Source: Chitinophagaceae bacterium
GTDB lineage: Bacteria > Bacteroidota > Bacteroidia > Chitinophagales > Chitinophagaceae
Assembly: GCA_023251255.1 (NCBI GenBank)
Contig: JAHEZD010000008.1
Span: 36,608 to 100,607 of the forward strand
Length of the DNA: 64,000 nucleotides
Reading direction: 5' to 3'
Below the pieces are notes generated by a model. That model was given only the letters and a program-made list of their open reading frames with translations, was not told the DNA's origin and searched no databases. The position numbers and the translations under genes are program-made. Below, in pieces: positions 17,097-28,400 of the stretch. Numbering within the stretch: position 1 is the stretch's first letter; every line of letters starts with the position of its first letter.

Positions 17097-17633
17097 AAAA
17101 CCTCCCGCTACTGCCTTAAGCCTTAAGCCCTCCGCCTTATGCCTACCCCTATACCCCGCACCCAAACCAATCATCAAAAGGATTACCAGTCCCCCATCTA
17201 TCGGCACGTCCACAGGATCATCTGGTATGCCCAAATTGTCCGAGCTCATGGTCCCCGAACTCGATTGGTTGTTCAGTGCAACGGAGTCTATTAGGGGCTC
17301 CCCATAAATGTTGAAGATCACATTGCCCTGCACATCCGTAAGCAGGGGGTTGCCATTCGAATCAAAAAAGCGGCGGCGCCTGACAGGGTTCATATTAGTG
17401 CTCGTACCAGCAGTCTGCTGCGAGGGTGGCACGCCCCATGAAGGGTCATTGTGCAGGGGCTGGCCAATGATAATTTCCATATTATTGGGGCCCCATATAG
17501 GACTGGCTTCCCTATTGAACATTTGGGCATTTGCCGAACACAAACAGAACATGCATGCAGTAAAGCCAATAAGTAAGCACTTGACACAGGGCAACAAATG
17601 CAATATTCTTGTAGCAATTAATTTATATAGCAT
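17094..17633 (-). CDS. Secreted protein with PID-CTERM-like sorting segment
   Basis: 179 residues with a long signal peptide (cleavage near SANAQ, residue 36) and an Asn/Ser/Pro-rich middle. Near the end PVDVPIDGGLVILLMIGLGAGYRGRHK is the Pro-Ile-Asp-Gly-Gly plus hydrophobic helix plus basic tail known as a PID-CTERM sorting signal in Bacteroidota, expected to be handled by an exosortase-like enzyme. The last 16 residues (from HKAEG on) are encoded by a heptamer repeat array (GCCTTAA, GCCCTCC, GCCTTAT read on the plus strand), so the original stop has probably been overwritten. It lies 46 bp downstream of the giant T9SS protein in the same direction. Confidence 0.65.
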   Translation of the reverse strand: MLYKLIATRILHLLPCVKCLLIGFTACMFCLCSANAQMFNREASPIWGPNNMEIIIGQPLHNDPSWGVPPSQQTAGTSTNMNPVRRRRFFDSNGNPLLTDVQGNVIFNIYGEPLIDSVALNNQSSSGTMSSDNLGIPDDPVDVPIDGGLVILLMIGLGAGYRGRHKAEGLRLKAVAGGF

Positions 17634-17679
17634 AAAAGGCTTTTAAGGTTGAATGAATGATGGGTGTTACTGAATGGCC

Positions 17680-20600
17680 CTATTGCTTCAACAGTTTCTG
17701 TATAAAATGCATGCCATCCCCATCCACCCTTATTTGGTAACTGCCGCTGCTCAATGCATTGTTCAACGGTAAAAGCTCCGTGGCCGTGCCGCCCCCATGT
17801 ACCAGCGTCCCGGTGTACACTGCCTGCCCCGCCCCGTTCGTGATGCTTACCCGGTAACTGCCCTTTTTTACATTGTTCAACTGCAGGGTCACCTGATTGG
17901 AAACAACCGGATTGGGATAGGTACTGATAAAACTTCCCCTATTGCCCATATCCACTTTTACCACTGCCGTATAGCTGGCGCGGCCAGACTGTTCCACCAC
18001 CCTTACCCTATAATAATTGCTGCCGCTCACCGGTACACTATCATAACCGCTATACAGCCCTGCCCCCGTGGCCGCTTGATGGCCCAGCAACGAAAAATGC
18101 ACAGCATCCGTACTCTTTTCCAGTTCGTAAGCCTTGATATTTATTTCATTGTATGCCTGCCATTCTACCTGCACACCCCTGTTCTTGGTATAGGCTTTCA
18201 ACTGGGTGATGGTAACGGGCAATGTCCCGTTCTGCTTGAACACGATACTGAACCTATTGGCCGCCTTGGAAGCTGGGTCCGCTGTAGCAGTAAAGTTCAC
18301 AACCGTAGTATCCGTTAAACTGATGGGCGTATTGGTATTGGTAAAATTGTCCCTCAGTGCAGCTACAATACCCGGCGCATTGAAGTTGGCCGGCACAAAC
18401 TTCCATTGGTAGGCCTGTGTCTTTAACCTTGCGATAGCCAACGGAATGGTATCATTGTTATCTGCCAGCTTCCTGGATTCGATGCTCAGCAATTTCCCTT
18501 CCCTGCTAATGGCCACATCCTCGTCCCAATTGTCAAGCTGCAGTGCATCATTGCCATCCACGCCATTGTTGTAATTGTTATTGAACACGGCAGTTATTCC
18601 ATCTGCACACCGTACAGTACTTGTATTATCGGTATAGTACAAAAAGGCCTTCAACATCTCCGTTTGCGTACCAAGCCGGTAAACATCCAAATTGTTCGTG
18701 GTTGCCTTATGGCTTTCAAGAATGTTGAGTGTGGGTGCATTGCTGGTGGACTGCACAAAGAATGCCTGTCCGCTTTGCAGCACCGTACCCAAATTGGTAC
18801 CCGAAGCACCAGCTACAACGCCAGCATTCGTAATGGTCACAAAACTGCCCCTACCGCCGCCATTGGGTGTCCAAATGGTCACATAGTTCTCAAAACTGCT
18901 TGCATTGCTTGCATACACACTGGCCCAATCAATAGGGGAAGCAAAGGGGTTCGTTACCAAACTTAGCAGCCCCGTATTGGCCAGTGAAGCAAAGCTCTGG
19001 TCACCCTGTGCCAGGGTACCGGTGGCCCTTAAAATGGCATCGCTGCTGCCGGTGGTGGTATTGATGGTATTGATATTGTCCCTATTGCCCCGCACAAAAA
19101 GCAGGTAGCCCTTCTTTGCATCCAGTACCGTTGCATTCGTATTCGGGACCACGGCCCAGTCCTGGATGGCCTGGTCAAATATGTACAACGATGCCGCATT
19201 TGTTTGGGTAACATCAAAGCCATTGCTGCTGCCGCCTGCACCCGTAATATGCGTACCATAACCTGCCAGCGGACTAGCCACATTGCTGTTCACCGCACTA
19301 TTGTTCACGCCCTCCTGCCAGTTGTCCCTGATGAAATTGGTGGTTGTTACCATCGGCGTCAGTAAGCGGTAGGCCCTGTTGCCATTGGCGCTCATATACC
19401 TTTCCACCGTGGCAGTACCAGTTATATAACCCCCAGCAGATGGACCTTGGGCAATTCTTGCCGTATTGCTGGATGTGCCCCTCAAATGGAGGAAGCCGCC
19501 CGTACTCAATACACCGGCAGTCGGTGTCAGCACATCCGTCACCACCAGTTTGTTGCCCAATGAAAGCGTGCCGCTGCTTGTTCTGTTATAGGTGAAATTA
19601 TTTAGTACGTTGGTGGTGCCATCTGTTGTCTGGTCAAAGTTCAACGTACCAAAGGAACCGGTACCACCAACACTCATGCTGGAAGAGGCGGAGCCAATCA
19701 AACTGCCCGAACCTGTAACTGTGCCATTTAAGGTAATAGCATTGCCATTAATGTTCATGTTTCCAGCAGTCATTGTCAATATACCATCAATGGTCCTATT
19801 GCCGGGCATGGTTACAGAAGGGCTTCCCGTACCGCTTAGGTTTACCGTTACATTGAAGGGTGGATTGCTGGAAGGCCATTCCAGGCCAGCAGTATACGCC
19901 TGTGCATTGGTAGCATCCACATAGGCCAATGTACCGCTTGCACCAAAAGTGGGGCTGGTTGTGGCCAAACTGGCCGAGCCAGATACAGTGAAAACACCAC
20001 TAACCGTAAACGCACTCGCTGCAGTTTTGGCACCGCTATTGGAAATGGTCAGGTTGCTATAAATGGCCAATGGGGTAATGGGCTGGGCCGTACCGTTATA
20101 ATTAATGGTTGAACCTGCTGCTAAGGATATGGTTGGGCTATTGGTATTATTGATAGCCGTATTGGAGCCACCTGAAAAACCATTTACATTCTGCACATTA
20201 AAAGTGCCACCGCTTTTAACTGTAAAACTGCTGCCGCTTTGTAGGGTGATACTGGTGCCGGTGCCCGATAAACTTACGTTGCTGCCAGAAATATCAATAT
20301 TTCCATAGCTGGGCGAAGACCGTATGATGGTGGCAGAACTCCCGGAGAATTCAATGGTGGAAGTGGCATCCAATGCATAGGTACCGCTTATATTGGGCTT
20401 GGTACTGGAACCGCCCGTAATCAACTTGCCCGTACCCAATATGGTGAGGTTGGTACCGGAACCCCCAAAAGTGCTGGTACCTGTATTGACCGTTACCCCG
20501 GTATTGATGGTAACCGTGCCTGTAATGGAAGATACCGCACCCGTGGTGGATTTTGTACCGCTTCCGGAAAAGCTGAGGTTTTCATAAGCAAAGTTGGTGA

Positions 20601-23490
20601 TTGTTTGGTCCCCGCTCAGTCCATAAACAATGGTGCATCCACTGCCCAATGTGGGCGTAATGCTGGGTATAGCTGTATTTGAGCCTGTGAACCCTTGGGC
20701 ATCTTTTGTAATGAATGTACCATTGATGGTGATGCTTCCGCCCCCGTTTGTTATTTGGCTTTCCCCACCATTATCAAAGGTTCCCCCCACCGCAACGATC
20801 AGTGCCCCGTTCAGGGTCAGGTTATTGGTTCCATTCAACGCAAAACTGCCACCACTGTTCACATTCACCGCACTGGTAACCGTTAAGGTGGCCGTTTGAT
20901 TCGAAACCACAGTGGCGTTGATATTCAAAGTGGCAGGGCTGCCAAAAGTTGCCGGGAAAGGGGTGCTGGTATTTCCATTGAACGTATAAGTGGTGCCGGT
21001 TGCGGTGAAGGTTTTTGTACCGGATACAGCAATGCTGCCATTGACCCCGGATGTGCTAGCCGTGGAAATGGTAGACCCGGTTGCAAGGGTAAAGTTTCCT
21101 GCCCCTGTTAAGGAGTTGGTGCCACAGATAAGTACCCCATTATTTGTAAAAGTACCACCACCTATTGCAGTGCTGCTTGATAGGGTTGCTGTGCAGGTGG
21201 CCGTAATGGAAATGCCATTTGTGTTGGTAAGTGTCAATGTGCCACTGCTGCCGCCTATTTCTGCTGTGCCTGCACTTGCATTCCCAATTTGCCATGCACC
21301 CGTGCTGGCTCCCAATGTCATGGATGCCGTGCCTGTAGTGGTAATGCCATTCCTGAAGGTTTTCAGAGAGGCGCCGGTCCAACTGATGGTTACACCATTG
21401 GCCAACTGGAACAGGCCATTGATAACAGTGGCACTGCCGCCGCCCACATTGCCACCAATGGTATTTGCTATCCTGAAAATGGGAACGGTAGCAGCATCCA
21501 CATTGGGGAAGTAAGTAGTTCCACTGGCCGAAAAAGCACCAGCATTGGAATATTCCAAGATGGACGAATCCTTATAAATATAATTGGTGCTCTGTATGTT
21601 TTGAATGATGCCCGTACCGGATACAGTGATTGTTCCTCCCTTTTCATTGGATACAGTGGGCGTACCTGAGCCCAAAGTGGCAAACGATGAATTGGTATTA
21701 TATTGTAAAATACCACCATACTGTATAACCAGGTCGTCTCCCGTACCATCATTGATGGTGAGTGAGCTATTGGCAACAAGTATACCGCCACTGGCCACCA
21801 CAACTTGGTCCGCAGTTACAGATGCCGCAACAGTTATCGTATGCCCGTTCCGGATAGTGATGGTATTGGCATTATTGTCCGGTACAAGGGTGGAGGTTAT
21901 CCAACTGCTGTTATCGGCGCTGCTCTGCCAGCTAGCCGCAGTGCCCCAGTTCCCCGTGGCAACATTGCTCCTGAAATAATCCGTTGCAGCAGTAGCAGCA
22001 GTAGGTGTTGCGTTGGTTTCCGAACCACTGCTCCATGTTGTTCCTTTCCGAGTAAAAAACTTGAAGTAATAGGTTGTACCATTGGTTAGGCCTGTTACTG
22101 TTTGGCTGCTGGAGCTTCCTTTGTAAACCACATAACCGTTGCCCAATGCAGTGCCACTGGCATAGGTTAAACTGGCAGTATAGGCAGTTCCATCACCAGT
22201 GGGCGTTCCACTATTGGTAGCGGTGGCTGCAACAATCAGTATTTCATCAAAACAGGAAGGGTTGGTCCAGGTCAATGAACTATTTGTATTGCCGCTGGAC
22301 GATGCAGGGCCTGTAACATTCACAGGTGTACAGCCTATAATGGTTTGGCTATTGCTGGCCGCAGCAGGGTCCGTACCCGTTTTGGTAGCACTGCTGAAAG
22401 TGATGTTGCTGAAAGCGGTAGTGCCTATACCAATCGTTCTGCTAGTGGTTGCATTATTATTTATATCGGCCGTAAATAGAACATACCTAGTAGTACCAGA
22501 ACTGATATTTTGCGACAGGCCACTTACAACAATGGAACTGCCACTACCTGCTGCTGCCTGGGCACTGCCCAATTGGGTGGCCCCCGTTAAATTGTTGCTG
22601 CTGTTTATCCAGAATTTAAAGCCATTGGTAGCAATATCGGCAGTTTGGTAGGTTCCTGTTGTGGCAACCGTAATGCCCGTTAAAGTAGCAGCAGCAGTGG
22701 TAACGTCCAACTGGAAGCTTCCAATAATATTATTGCTTGAAGCCTGTGAAATATTGCCTGCGGCCGGATGGGCAGTGGAAATAGCTACGGAGGGAGTGGC
22801 TGAAACCGTACCTGTTACCTTGAAATCATCGATGGTCCATCTTTCATTTGTGGAATTGTTGAGCATGGTAATCTTTACCACGAGTTGGCTTGCAGCAGGC
22901 AGGGAGGTGATGGTCATGGTACTATAGCCATCCGTTGTTCTGCTTCCACCACTAGCTGGTGTGGATACATTGCCCGTTTGGTTGGAAGCTGTATAAGCAA
23001 AAGTCGAAGTTCCTGTGGCAGCATAGGCCCAATAAGCATTACTGTTTCCCGCTACCTGGTTCAATTGATAAAAGGTCGTTCCGTTATCAGGGCTAACAAA
23101 AATGGTTACCACATCCGCAGCGTCTGCCCCATTTGCAGTTGAACCAATTGAAAAGGACGCCAGCCGCAGGGAAAGCGATATTGCACTGTAACCTGTTGTG
23201 TTGATGGCACTGGATGTAATGGTGGCACTGGTGTTGCTTACACCGTACGAGTAAGTGCCCGCAACGGCAAATGCGGATGTTGCCGGCCTATCGCCAGATG
23301 CCGAATTGCCACTATAAAAAGTACCACCACTACCGGTAAACAAGGATAGGCTGTTTTCAAAACCATCACTGGCAATGGTAACCTGCCCCCATCCATTGTT
23401 TATGCCCAACAAGGCACCAAATACAAGGAGGCAAAATACTTTACCAATCGCCTTCTTTTTAGAAGGGTAAGCATAGGGATACAGATGCAT
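17680..23490 (-). CDS. Giant T9SS-secreted beta-strand-repeat protein
   Basis: About 1936 residues from the ATG at 23490 (a GTG at 23499 would add three). A signal segment (FCLLVFGALLGINNGWGQ) is followed by a lectin-like region with many Thr/Ser/Asn, a fibronectin-III-like unit (SLTWTNPSCFDEIL to TYYFKFFTRKGTTWSS, about 400-500), and a long stretch of parallel-beta repeats rich in GTGT, NGTNNLTLNG and SGSG. The last 85 residues are a type A T9SS sorting domain (TYPNPVVSNQVTLQL, SGSYQIRVDGDGMHFIQKLLKQ). It is exported through the type IX system and attached to the surface or released. It is probably an adhesin or matrix protein; no catalytic motif is visible. Confidence 0.85.
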   Translation of the reverse strand: MHLYPYAYPSKKKAIGKVFCLLVFGALLGINNGWGQVTIASDGFENSLSLFTGSGGTFYSGNSASGDRPATSAFAVAGTYSYGVSNTSATITSSAINTTGYSAISLSLRLASFSIGSTANGADAADVVTIFVSPDNGTTFYQLNQVAGNSNAYWAYAATGTSTFAYTASNQTGNVSTPASGGSRTTDGYSTMTITSLPAASQLVVKITMLNNSTNERWTIDDFKVTGTVSATPSVAISTAHPAAGNISQASSNNIIGSFQLDVTTAAATLTGITVATTGTYQTADIATNGFKFWINSSNNLTGATQLGSAQAAAGSGSSIVVSGLSQNISSGTTRYVLFTADINNNATTSRTIGIGTTAFSNITFSSATKTGTDPAAASNSQTIIGCTPVNVTGPASSSGNTNSSLTWTNPSCFDEILIVAATATNSGTPTGDGTAYTASLTYASGTALGNGYVVYKGSSSSQTVTGLTNGTTYYFKFFTRKGTTWSSGSETNATPTAATAATDYFRSNVATGNWGTAASWQSSADNSSWITSTLVPDNNANTITIRNGHTITVAASVTADQVVVASGGILVANSSLTINDGTGDDLVIQYGGILQYNTNSSFATLGSGTPTVSNEKGGTITVSGTGIIQNIQSTNYIYKDSSILEYSNAGAFSASGTTYFPNVDAATVPIFRIANTIGGNVGGGSATVINGLFQLANGVTISWTGASLKTFRNGITTTGTASMTLGASTGAWQIGNASAGTAEIGGSSGTLTLTNTNGISITATCTATLSSSTAIGGGTFTNNGVLICGTNSLTGAGNFTLATGSTISTASTSGVNGSIAVSGTKTFTATGTTYTFNGNTSTPFPATFGSPATLNINATVVSNQTATLTVTSAVNVNSGGSFALNGTNNLTLNGALIVAVGGTFDNGGESQITNGGGSITINGTFITKDAQGFTGSNTAIPSITPTLGSGCTIVYGLSGDQTITNFAYENLSFSGSGTKSTTGAVSSITGTVTINTGVTVNTGTSTFGGSGTNLTILGTGKLITGGSSTKPNISGTYALDATSTIEFSGSSATIIRSSPSYGNIDISGSNVSLSGTGTSITLQSGSSFTVKSGGTFNVQNVNGFSGGSNTAINNTNSPTISLAAGSTINYNGTAQPITPLAIYSNLTISNSGAKTAASAFTVSGVFTVSGSASLATTSPTFGASGTLAYVDATNAQAYTAGLEWPSSNPPFNVTVNLSGTGSPSVTMPGNRTIDGILTMTAGNMNINGNAITLNGTVTGSGSLIGSASSSMSVGGTGSFGTLNFDQTTDGTTNVLNNFTYNRTSSGTLSLGNKLVVTDVLTPTAGVLSTGGFLHLRGTSSNTARIAQGPSAGGYITGTATVERYMSANGNRAYRLLTPMVTTTNFIRDNWQEGVNNSAVNSNVASPLAGYGTHITGAGGSSNGFDVTQTNAASLYIFDQAIQDWAVVPNTNATVLDAKKGYLLFVRGNRDNINTINTTTGSSDAILRATGTLAQGDQSFASLANTGLLSLVTNPFASPIDWASVYASNASSFENYVTIWTPNGGGRGSFVTITNAGVVAGASGTNLGTVLQSGQAFFVQSTSNAPTLNILESHKATTNNLDVYRLGTQTEMLKAFLYYTDNTSTVRCADGITAVFNNNYNNGVDGNDALQLDNWDEDVAISREGKLLSIESRKLADNNDTIPLAIARLKTQAYQWKFVPANFNAPGIVAALRDNFTNTNTPISLTDTTVVNFTATADPASKAANRFSIVFKQNGTLPVTITQLKAYTKNRGVQVEWQAYNEINIKAYELEKSTDAVHFSLLGHQAATGAGLYSGYDSVPVSGSNYYRVRVVEQSGRASYTAVVKVDMGNRGSFISTYPNPVVSNQVTLQLNNVKKGSYRVSITNGAGQAVYTGTLVHGGGTATELLPLNNALSSGSYQIRVDGDGMHFIQKLLKQ

Positions 23491-23874
23491 AAGCAGCACG
23501 TTTGGTTAGTTCAAAATTTGAAAAGATTTTTTCAAATGGAAGGCAAAAGTGTGCTATCTGTATTGCCTGTAAATAACGGAACCATTATCAAATGGTAAAC
23601 TTTGGCGCCTATTTACAGGAGTAGGGCACGGGAGAGAATGCCTAAGGTAGTGAATTCTGGCAATATGCTGTATGGAACAATAAAAAAATTTCAGGGCCGG
23701 GTAGATACTGGCAGTGTTCCGGTTCCAATAATATAGCTATAAACTTGAGTGCGGCCTTTAAAGATGATATATAAATTACCAACAAAACTCCATACTTTAT
23801 TCGTGTGCATCCGTGGCCAGAAATCCAAGCTTGCAAATGGCCCGAGGTGTTGCCATACCTATTACGGCTTAGTA
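23491..23874. other. Gene-free gap
   Basis: 384 bp upstream of the giant T9SS gene. The part nearest the gene is AT-rich and probably holds its promoter, though I cannot place a convincing -7 box. Near 23801-23819 a fragment GTGTGCATCCGTGGCC resembles a repeat common in Bacteroidota intergenic DNA. I see nothing else. Confidence 0.5.
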
Positions 23875-24345
23875 TTAACTGGCCTTACCAAACCTCTTTT
23901 CCACCGCAACCAGTCGGTAGTCAAAAATCCGCCTCACTTCATTCTTCACAAACAGGGCATGGGCAATACTCCCCAAAAAACCAAAAGGGATTTTATAATG
24001 AACAATATCCGTCATTTCCACAGCACCATTTACCTCCTTGAAATGGTGCTGGTGCTGCCACATGCTATAAGGTCCATAGCGTTGCTCATCCACAAAATAG
24101 ACCCTGTCCTGCACATGTGTTATCTCCGTCATCCAGTACAGTGGAATACCCAGCACAGGGCTCACCTTGTATTCGATGATCTGGCCTGCATATACTTTGC
24201 CCCCATGGTAACTGCTCGTTACCCTAAAGTTCAAGCGACCGGGCGTTAGCTCCTTCAAATTATCCGGGGCACTGAAAAAATCCCAAACAGCATCCAACGG
24301 AGCAGGTATATATTGAACTATTGTAAGGGAATAAACTTTACTCAT
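23875..24345 (-). CDS. SRPBCC (START-like) family protein
   Basis: 156 residues, cytoplasmic. The opening IPAPLDAVWDFFSAPDNLKELTP is the standard first helix of the SRPBCC/CalC ligand-binding fold, and the long C-terminal helix (IAHALFVKNEVRRIFDYRLVAVEKRFG) closes the cavity. This subtype, sometimes labelled a cell-division-inhibitor-like SRPBCC protein, binds an unknown hydrophobic ligand. It is downstream of, and in the same direction as, the TonB-like gene, separated from it by a heptamer array. Confidence 0.8.
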   Translation of the reverse strand: MSKVYSLTIVQYIPAPLDAVWDFFSAPDNLKELTPGRLNFRVTSSYHGGKVYAGQIIEYKVSPVLGIPLYWMTEITHVQDRVYFVDEQRYGPYSMWQHQHHFKEVNGAVEMTDIVHYKIPFGFLGSIAHALFVKNEVRRIFDYRLVAVEKRFGKAS

Positions 24346-24385
24346 AATTTTAAAAACTTATAACAAGTTCCAAATACCCTTCCCC

Positions 24386-24475
24386 TACCACTTTCACTAT
24401 TCACCATTGACTACTCACCTTTCACTCCCCATCTACTGCCTACTCACTACTGCTTACTTACCACTCCCTCCCCTA
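24386..24475. repeat. Heptamer repeat array (CACTATT and CTACTGC types)
   Basis: Units CACTTTC/ACTATTC/ACCATTG run into CATCTAC, then CTACTGC, CTACTCA, CTACTGC, TTACTTA, CCACTCC in register. The array fills the gap between the SRPBCC gene start and the TonB-like gene stop. Confidence 0.8.
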
Positions 24476-24880
24476 ATGGTTCTTCAACTTGAACACAACT
24501 GGCAATTGTGCATGGTAATCAACCGCCCTTCCGTTCTTTTTGGCAGGGTTCCATTTGCCACAGTTCTTGAACAGCCTTATGGCCTCCTCCTCAAATCCAT
24601 AACCAACAACGGTCACATGATGGATATTTGCCAGTGTGCCATCCTTCCTAACAATGAAATCAATGGTTACATCAGCCTCCACTTCCTCCCGCCAAGCATA
24701 ATGCGGGTATTTCAGGTTCTTTTTCAAATACTTCTTCCATCCTTCCTCACCCCCAGGATAGCTGGGCAGGGTATCAACAATATTGTAGATAGTGTCCTGC
24801 ACCCTTGCATTCGGAATATCCTGTGCCTTCACCTTGTTCACGCCAATGACCAGCAAGCAAAAAACAAAAACCTTCTTCAT
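24473..24880 (-). CDS. TonB C-terminal domain protein
   Basis: 135 residues with a signal peptide (KKVFVFCLLVIGVNKVKAQ). The body is a TonB C-terminal domain: PGGEEGWKKYLKKNLKYP (helix and first strand), VTIDFIVRKDGTLANI, GFEEEAIRLFKNCGKWNPAKKNGR, then QLPVVFKL. Such short secreted TonB-fold proteins are common in Bacteroidota and lack the inner-membrane anchor and Pro-rich arm of true TonB, so energy transduction is doubtful. A binding or sensing role at the envelope is more likely. Confidence 0.8.
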   Translation of the reverse strand: MKKVFVFCLLVIGVNKVKAQDIPNARVQDTIYNIVDTLPSYPGGEEGWKKYLKKNLKYPHYAWREEVEADVTIDFIVRKDGTLANIHHVTVVGYGFEEEAIRLFKNCGKWNPAKKNGRAVDYHAQLPVVFKLKNH

Positions 24881-25433
24881 GGAACCTAATTTTCTTGGTA
24901 ACGAAATTATAGCTTAACTTGTTATCAGTTATGTTTCGGCACTAGCAAAGAAGATAACAAATTCAAATAATCCCCATCACCTATGAAGCAGAAATATATG
25001 ATGCATGCTATAAGTCTGAGTTTTTCTGCCGCTAGGCATGGCCTGTCGAAGGCATTCAACAGAACGAATGTAATCCAATAGAACCCTCATGGATGAGCAT
25101 CGTACGATCAACGTAGGATAGCTATACAATCAAAGGAGGATCAATGAAGGATGGCAAGCAGCGAATCTTTAGATACGATATAGGGAACGCAACCCCAGGC
25201 TTTCAAAATTTCCCTTGCTAACGAATGGCTCTTTAAGGTGCAACCAAGCATGGGCGGGTTAGGCAATAACCGTCACGATAAACGCCCACAATTGACCAAA
25301 ATGGTGTTTTAGTATTCTTGGGTGCTGGAGTATTACATTTGAAGAACCTAATTTATCAAAATCCACCATCTTTAGATCGTGTACATCATGGGAATGGTAC
25401 CAGAATATGAATGGTCGAATATTGCAATTGCAG
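24881..25433. other. Gene-free gap with a REP fragment
   Basis: 553 bp between divergent genes. A degenerate REP fragment (GGCCTGTCGAAGGCATTC) is at about 25037-25055. The remaining sequence shows no gene or RNA that I can support; it must contain the promoters of the TonB-like gene and of the helicase gene. Confidence 0.5.
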
Positions 25434-28400
25434 ATGAACAAAGACAAAATAATACAGGGGTTCAACGAAACTTACGGAAGGTTAAACGAGCAGCAACGCA
25501 AAGCAGTGGATACCATTGAAGGGCCAGTGATGGTAATTGCTGGGCCGGGCACAGGCAAAACACAGATCCTCTCTGCCAGGATAGGCAAGATCCTGCTGGA
25601 CACGGATACCCTCCCCGAAAACATTCTCTGCCTCACCTATACCGATGCGGGTACCGTGGCCATGCGCAAAAGGCTGCTCACCATGATAGGCAGCGAGGCC
25701 TACAAGGTCCACATCCATACCTTCCACTCCTTCTGTAATGAAGTAATCCAGGAAAACCTCGGCCTATTCGAAAAAACAGCACTCGACCCCATCAGCGACC
25801 TGGAAAGAACGGAACTCTTCAAACAATTAATTGACTCCTTCCCCAAGAACAACCCCTTGAAAAGGTACAGGGGCGATGTCTATTTTGAAATAAACAACCT
25901 GCAGCAACTGTTCAGCAACATGAAGCGGGAAGGCTGGACACCACAGTTCATCAATGAACGGATTGATGCCTATATCAACGACCTCCCCGCACGGGATGAA
26001 TACATTGCCAAACGCGCCGTAAAGGAGTTCAAGAAGGGGGATGTGCGCACGGACAAGATTGCAGAAGAAAAAGATAAAATGGAAAAGCTCCGTGCAGCAG
26101 TGAACGAGTTTGAACCATTCCAAAAGATGATGCGTAACAAGAACCGTTACGACTTTGACGATATGATCAACTGGGTACTGAAAGCCTTTGCAGAAAATGA
26201 ACACCTGCTGCGCCGCTACCAGGAACAGTACCTCTACATTTTGGTGGATGAGTACCAGGATACCAGCGGCACCCAGAACCGTTTAGTGGAAATGCTCATT
26301 AACTATTGGGACAAGCCCAACGTATTTGTGGTGGGCGATGACGACCAGAGCATCTACCGCTTCCAAGGGGCCAATGTGGAGAATATGCTCGGCTTTGCAG
26401 AAAGCTATGCCAAGGACCTGATGACTGTGGTGCTCACCAGTAACTACCGCTCCACCCAGCCCATATTGGATGTTTCCAAAACCATCATCAACAAAAATGA
26501 GGAGCGTTTGGTAAAACAGATTCCCGGGTTAAGCAAGGAACTGGTTGCCACCAATCAACTCATCAACCAATTGTTCCATTCCCCCATCATCAAGGAATAC
26601 GAAACGCAGAAGCAGGAAATGATTGATATCACCTTGCAGGTGGAGAAATTGGTACAGGAAGGAACCCCAGCAGGGAGGATCGGTATCATCTATAAAGAAA
26701 ACAAGTACGGTGAAGAACTGACACATTTCTTCAAACTCAAGAACATACCCGTTTTCAGCAAGCGCAGCCTGAATATTTTCGATATCCCACTGGCACAGAA
26801 GGTTATCCTGCTGTTCCAGTACCTGGCAGCAGAACATGATATTCCCTACGGTGGCGATGAAATGCTTTTTGAGATCCTGCATTTCGATTGGTTCAATATA
26901 CCCCCCATTGAAATTGCCAGGCTAAGCGTGGAAGTGGCCGCCACGCAGTTCAGCGAAAACAGGACCTCCATCAGGAAATTATTGTTTGACAAGAGCCATG
27001 CACCAGCAAAGGACCTGTTCTCCCCCAAAGTGAACGAACCATTGAGGAAAACAAGTGCCATTGTTGAACAATTGATTGCAGACGCAAGCAACCTAACATT
27101 GCAAAGCCTGTTGGAGCATATCATCACCAATACGGGGCTGCTCGCTTATATCACCAACCACCCCGAAAAGCATTGGCACTTGCAGGTAGTAACTGGCCTC
27201 TTTGATTTCGTGAAGGAAGAAACCCGCCGCAGTCCTTCTATCCATTTGCAGGAACTGGTGAACATCATTGATTTGATGAAGAAAGAAGACCTGAAACTTC
27301 CCCTGGTCCAAATAAGCGGCAATGAGAAAAGCGTGAACCTGCTAACTGCACATGGCAGTAAGGGACTGGAGTTTGAATATGTGTTCCTTGCTGGCTGCAA
27401 CAGCAATAGCTGGGAAAAGAAACGCAAGCCCAGCGGTGGCTATACCATGCCCGATACCATGTTCTCCTCCCAGCCAAAATCAAAGGATGAAGAGGAACTG
27501 CGGAGACTGTTCTATGTAGCATTAACAAGGGCCGAACAGCACCTGCAGGTTTCCTACAGCCATTTCAAGGATGATGGCAAGGAACTGGAGCCAAGTATGT
27601 TCATTGCAGAAATACAGGACGAACATTTATTGAAAACGGAGAAAGTCATCCTATCGCAGGAACTGCTGTCAGATTTCCAGGTACTGCTATTTACCAATGC
27701 CACAGCGCCGGAAATAGAAAAGCAGGAAGAGGACCTGATTGGCCGCTTACTGGAAAAGTTCACCATGAACGTAACAGCGTTGAGCAATTACCTCAATTGC
27801 CCATTGCGGTTCTATTACCAGAACCTTATCCGTGTGCCTTCTGGTAAAAACGAAGCCACCGTTTTTGGTAGTGCCGTGCACCATGCCCTTCAACGGTTGT
27901 TTGAAAAGATGCAGCAGGCAGTAGGTAACCCCTTCCCTCCAAAACAGGAATTCCTGTATGACTTCGAGTGGTACATGAAACGCAACCGGGAGAATTTCAC
28001 CAAGGAACAGTTTGCCAGGCGCATGGAATATGGGCTAGAAGTACTGAACAGCTATTATGATACCCATATTAACAGCTTCAACAAGATTGTGGCCATAGAA
28101 CGCAATATCAGGAACGTAACGGTCAATGGCGTGCCGCTGAAGGGCAAATTGGACAAACTGGAGTTTGAAGGCAAAGCCGTAAATGTGGTGGACTATAAAA
28201 CCGGTGATTATGAAAAGGCCCTGCCCAAATTGAGGCCGCCCCATGAAAAGGAACCCAATGGCGGCGACTATTGGCGGCAGGCAGTATTCTATAAAATATT
28301 GGTGGACAATTATGAGCAGAAAGATTGGCAGGTGGTAAGTACTGAATTCGATTTTATAGAACCAGACAAAAAGAAGGTTTACCATAAAGAGAAAGTGGTC

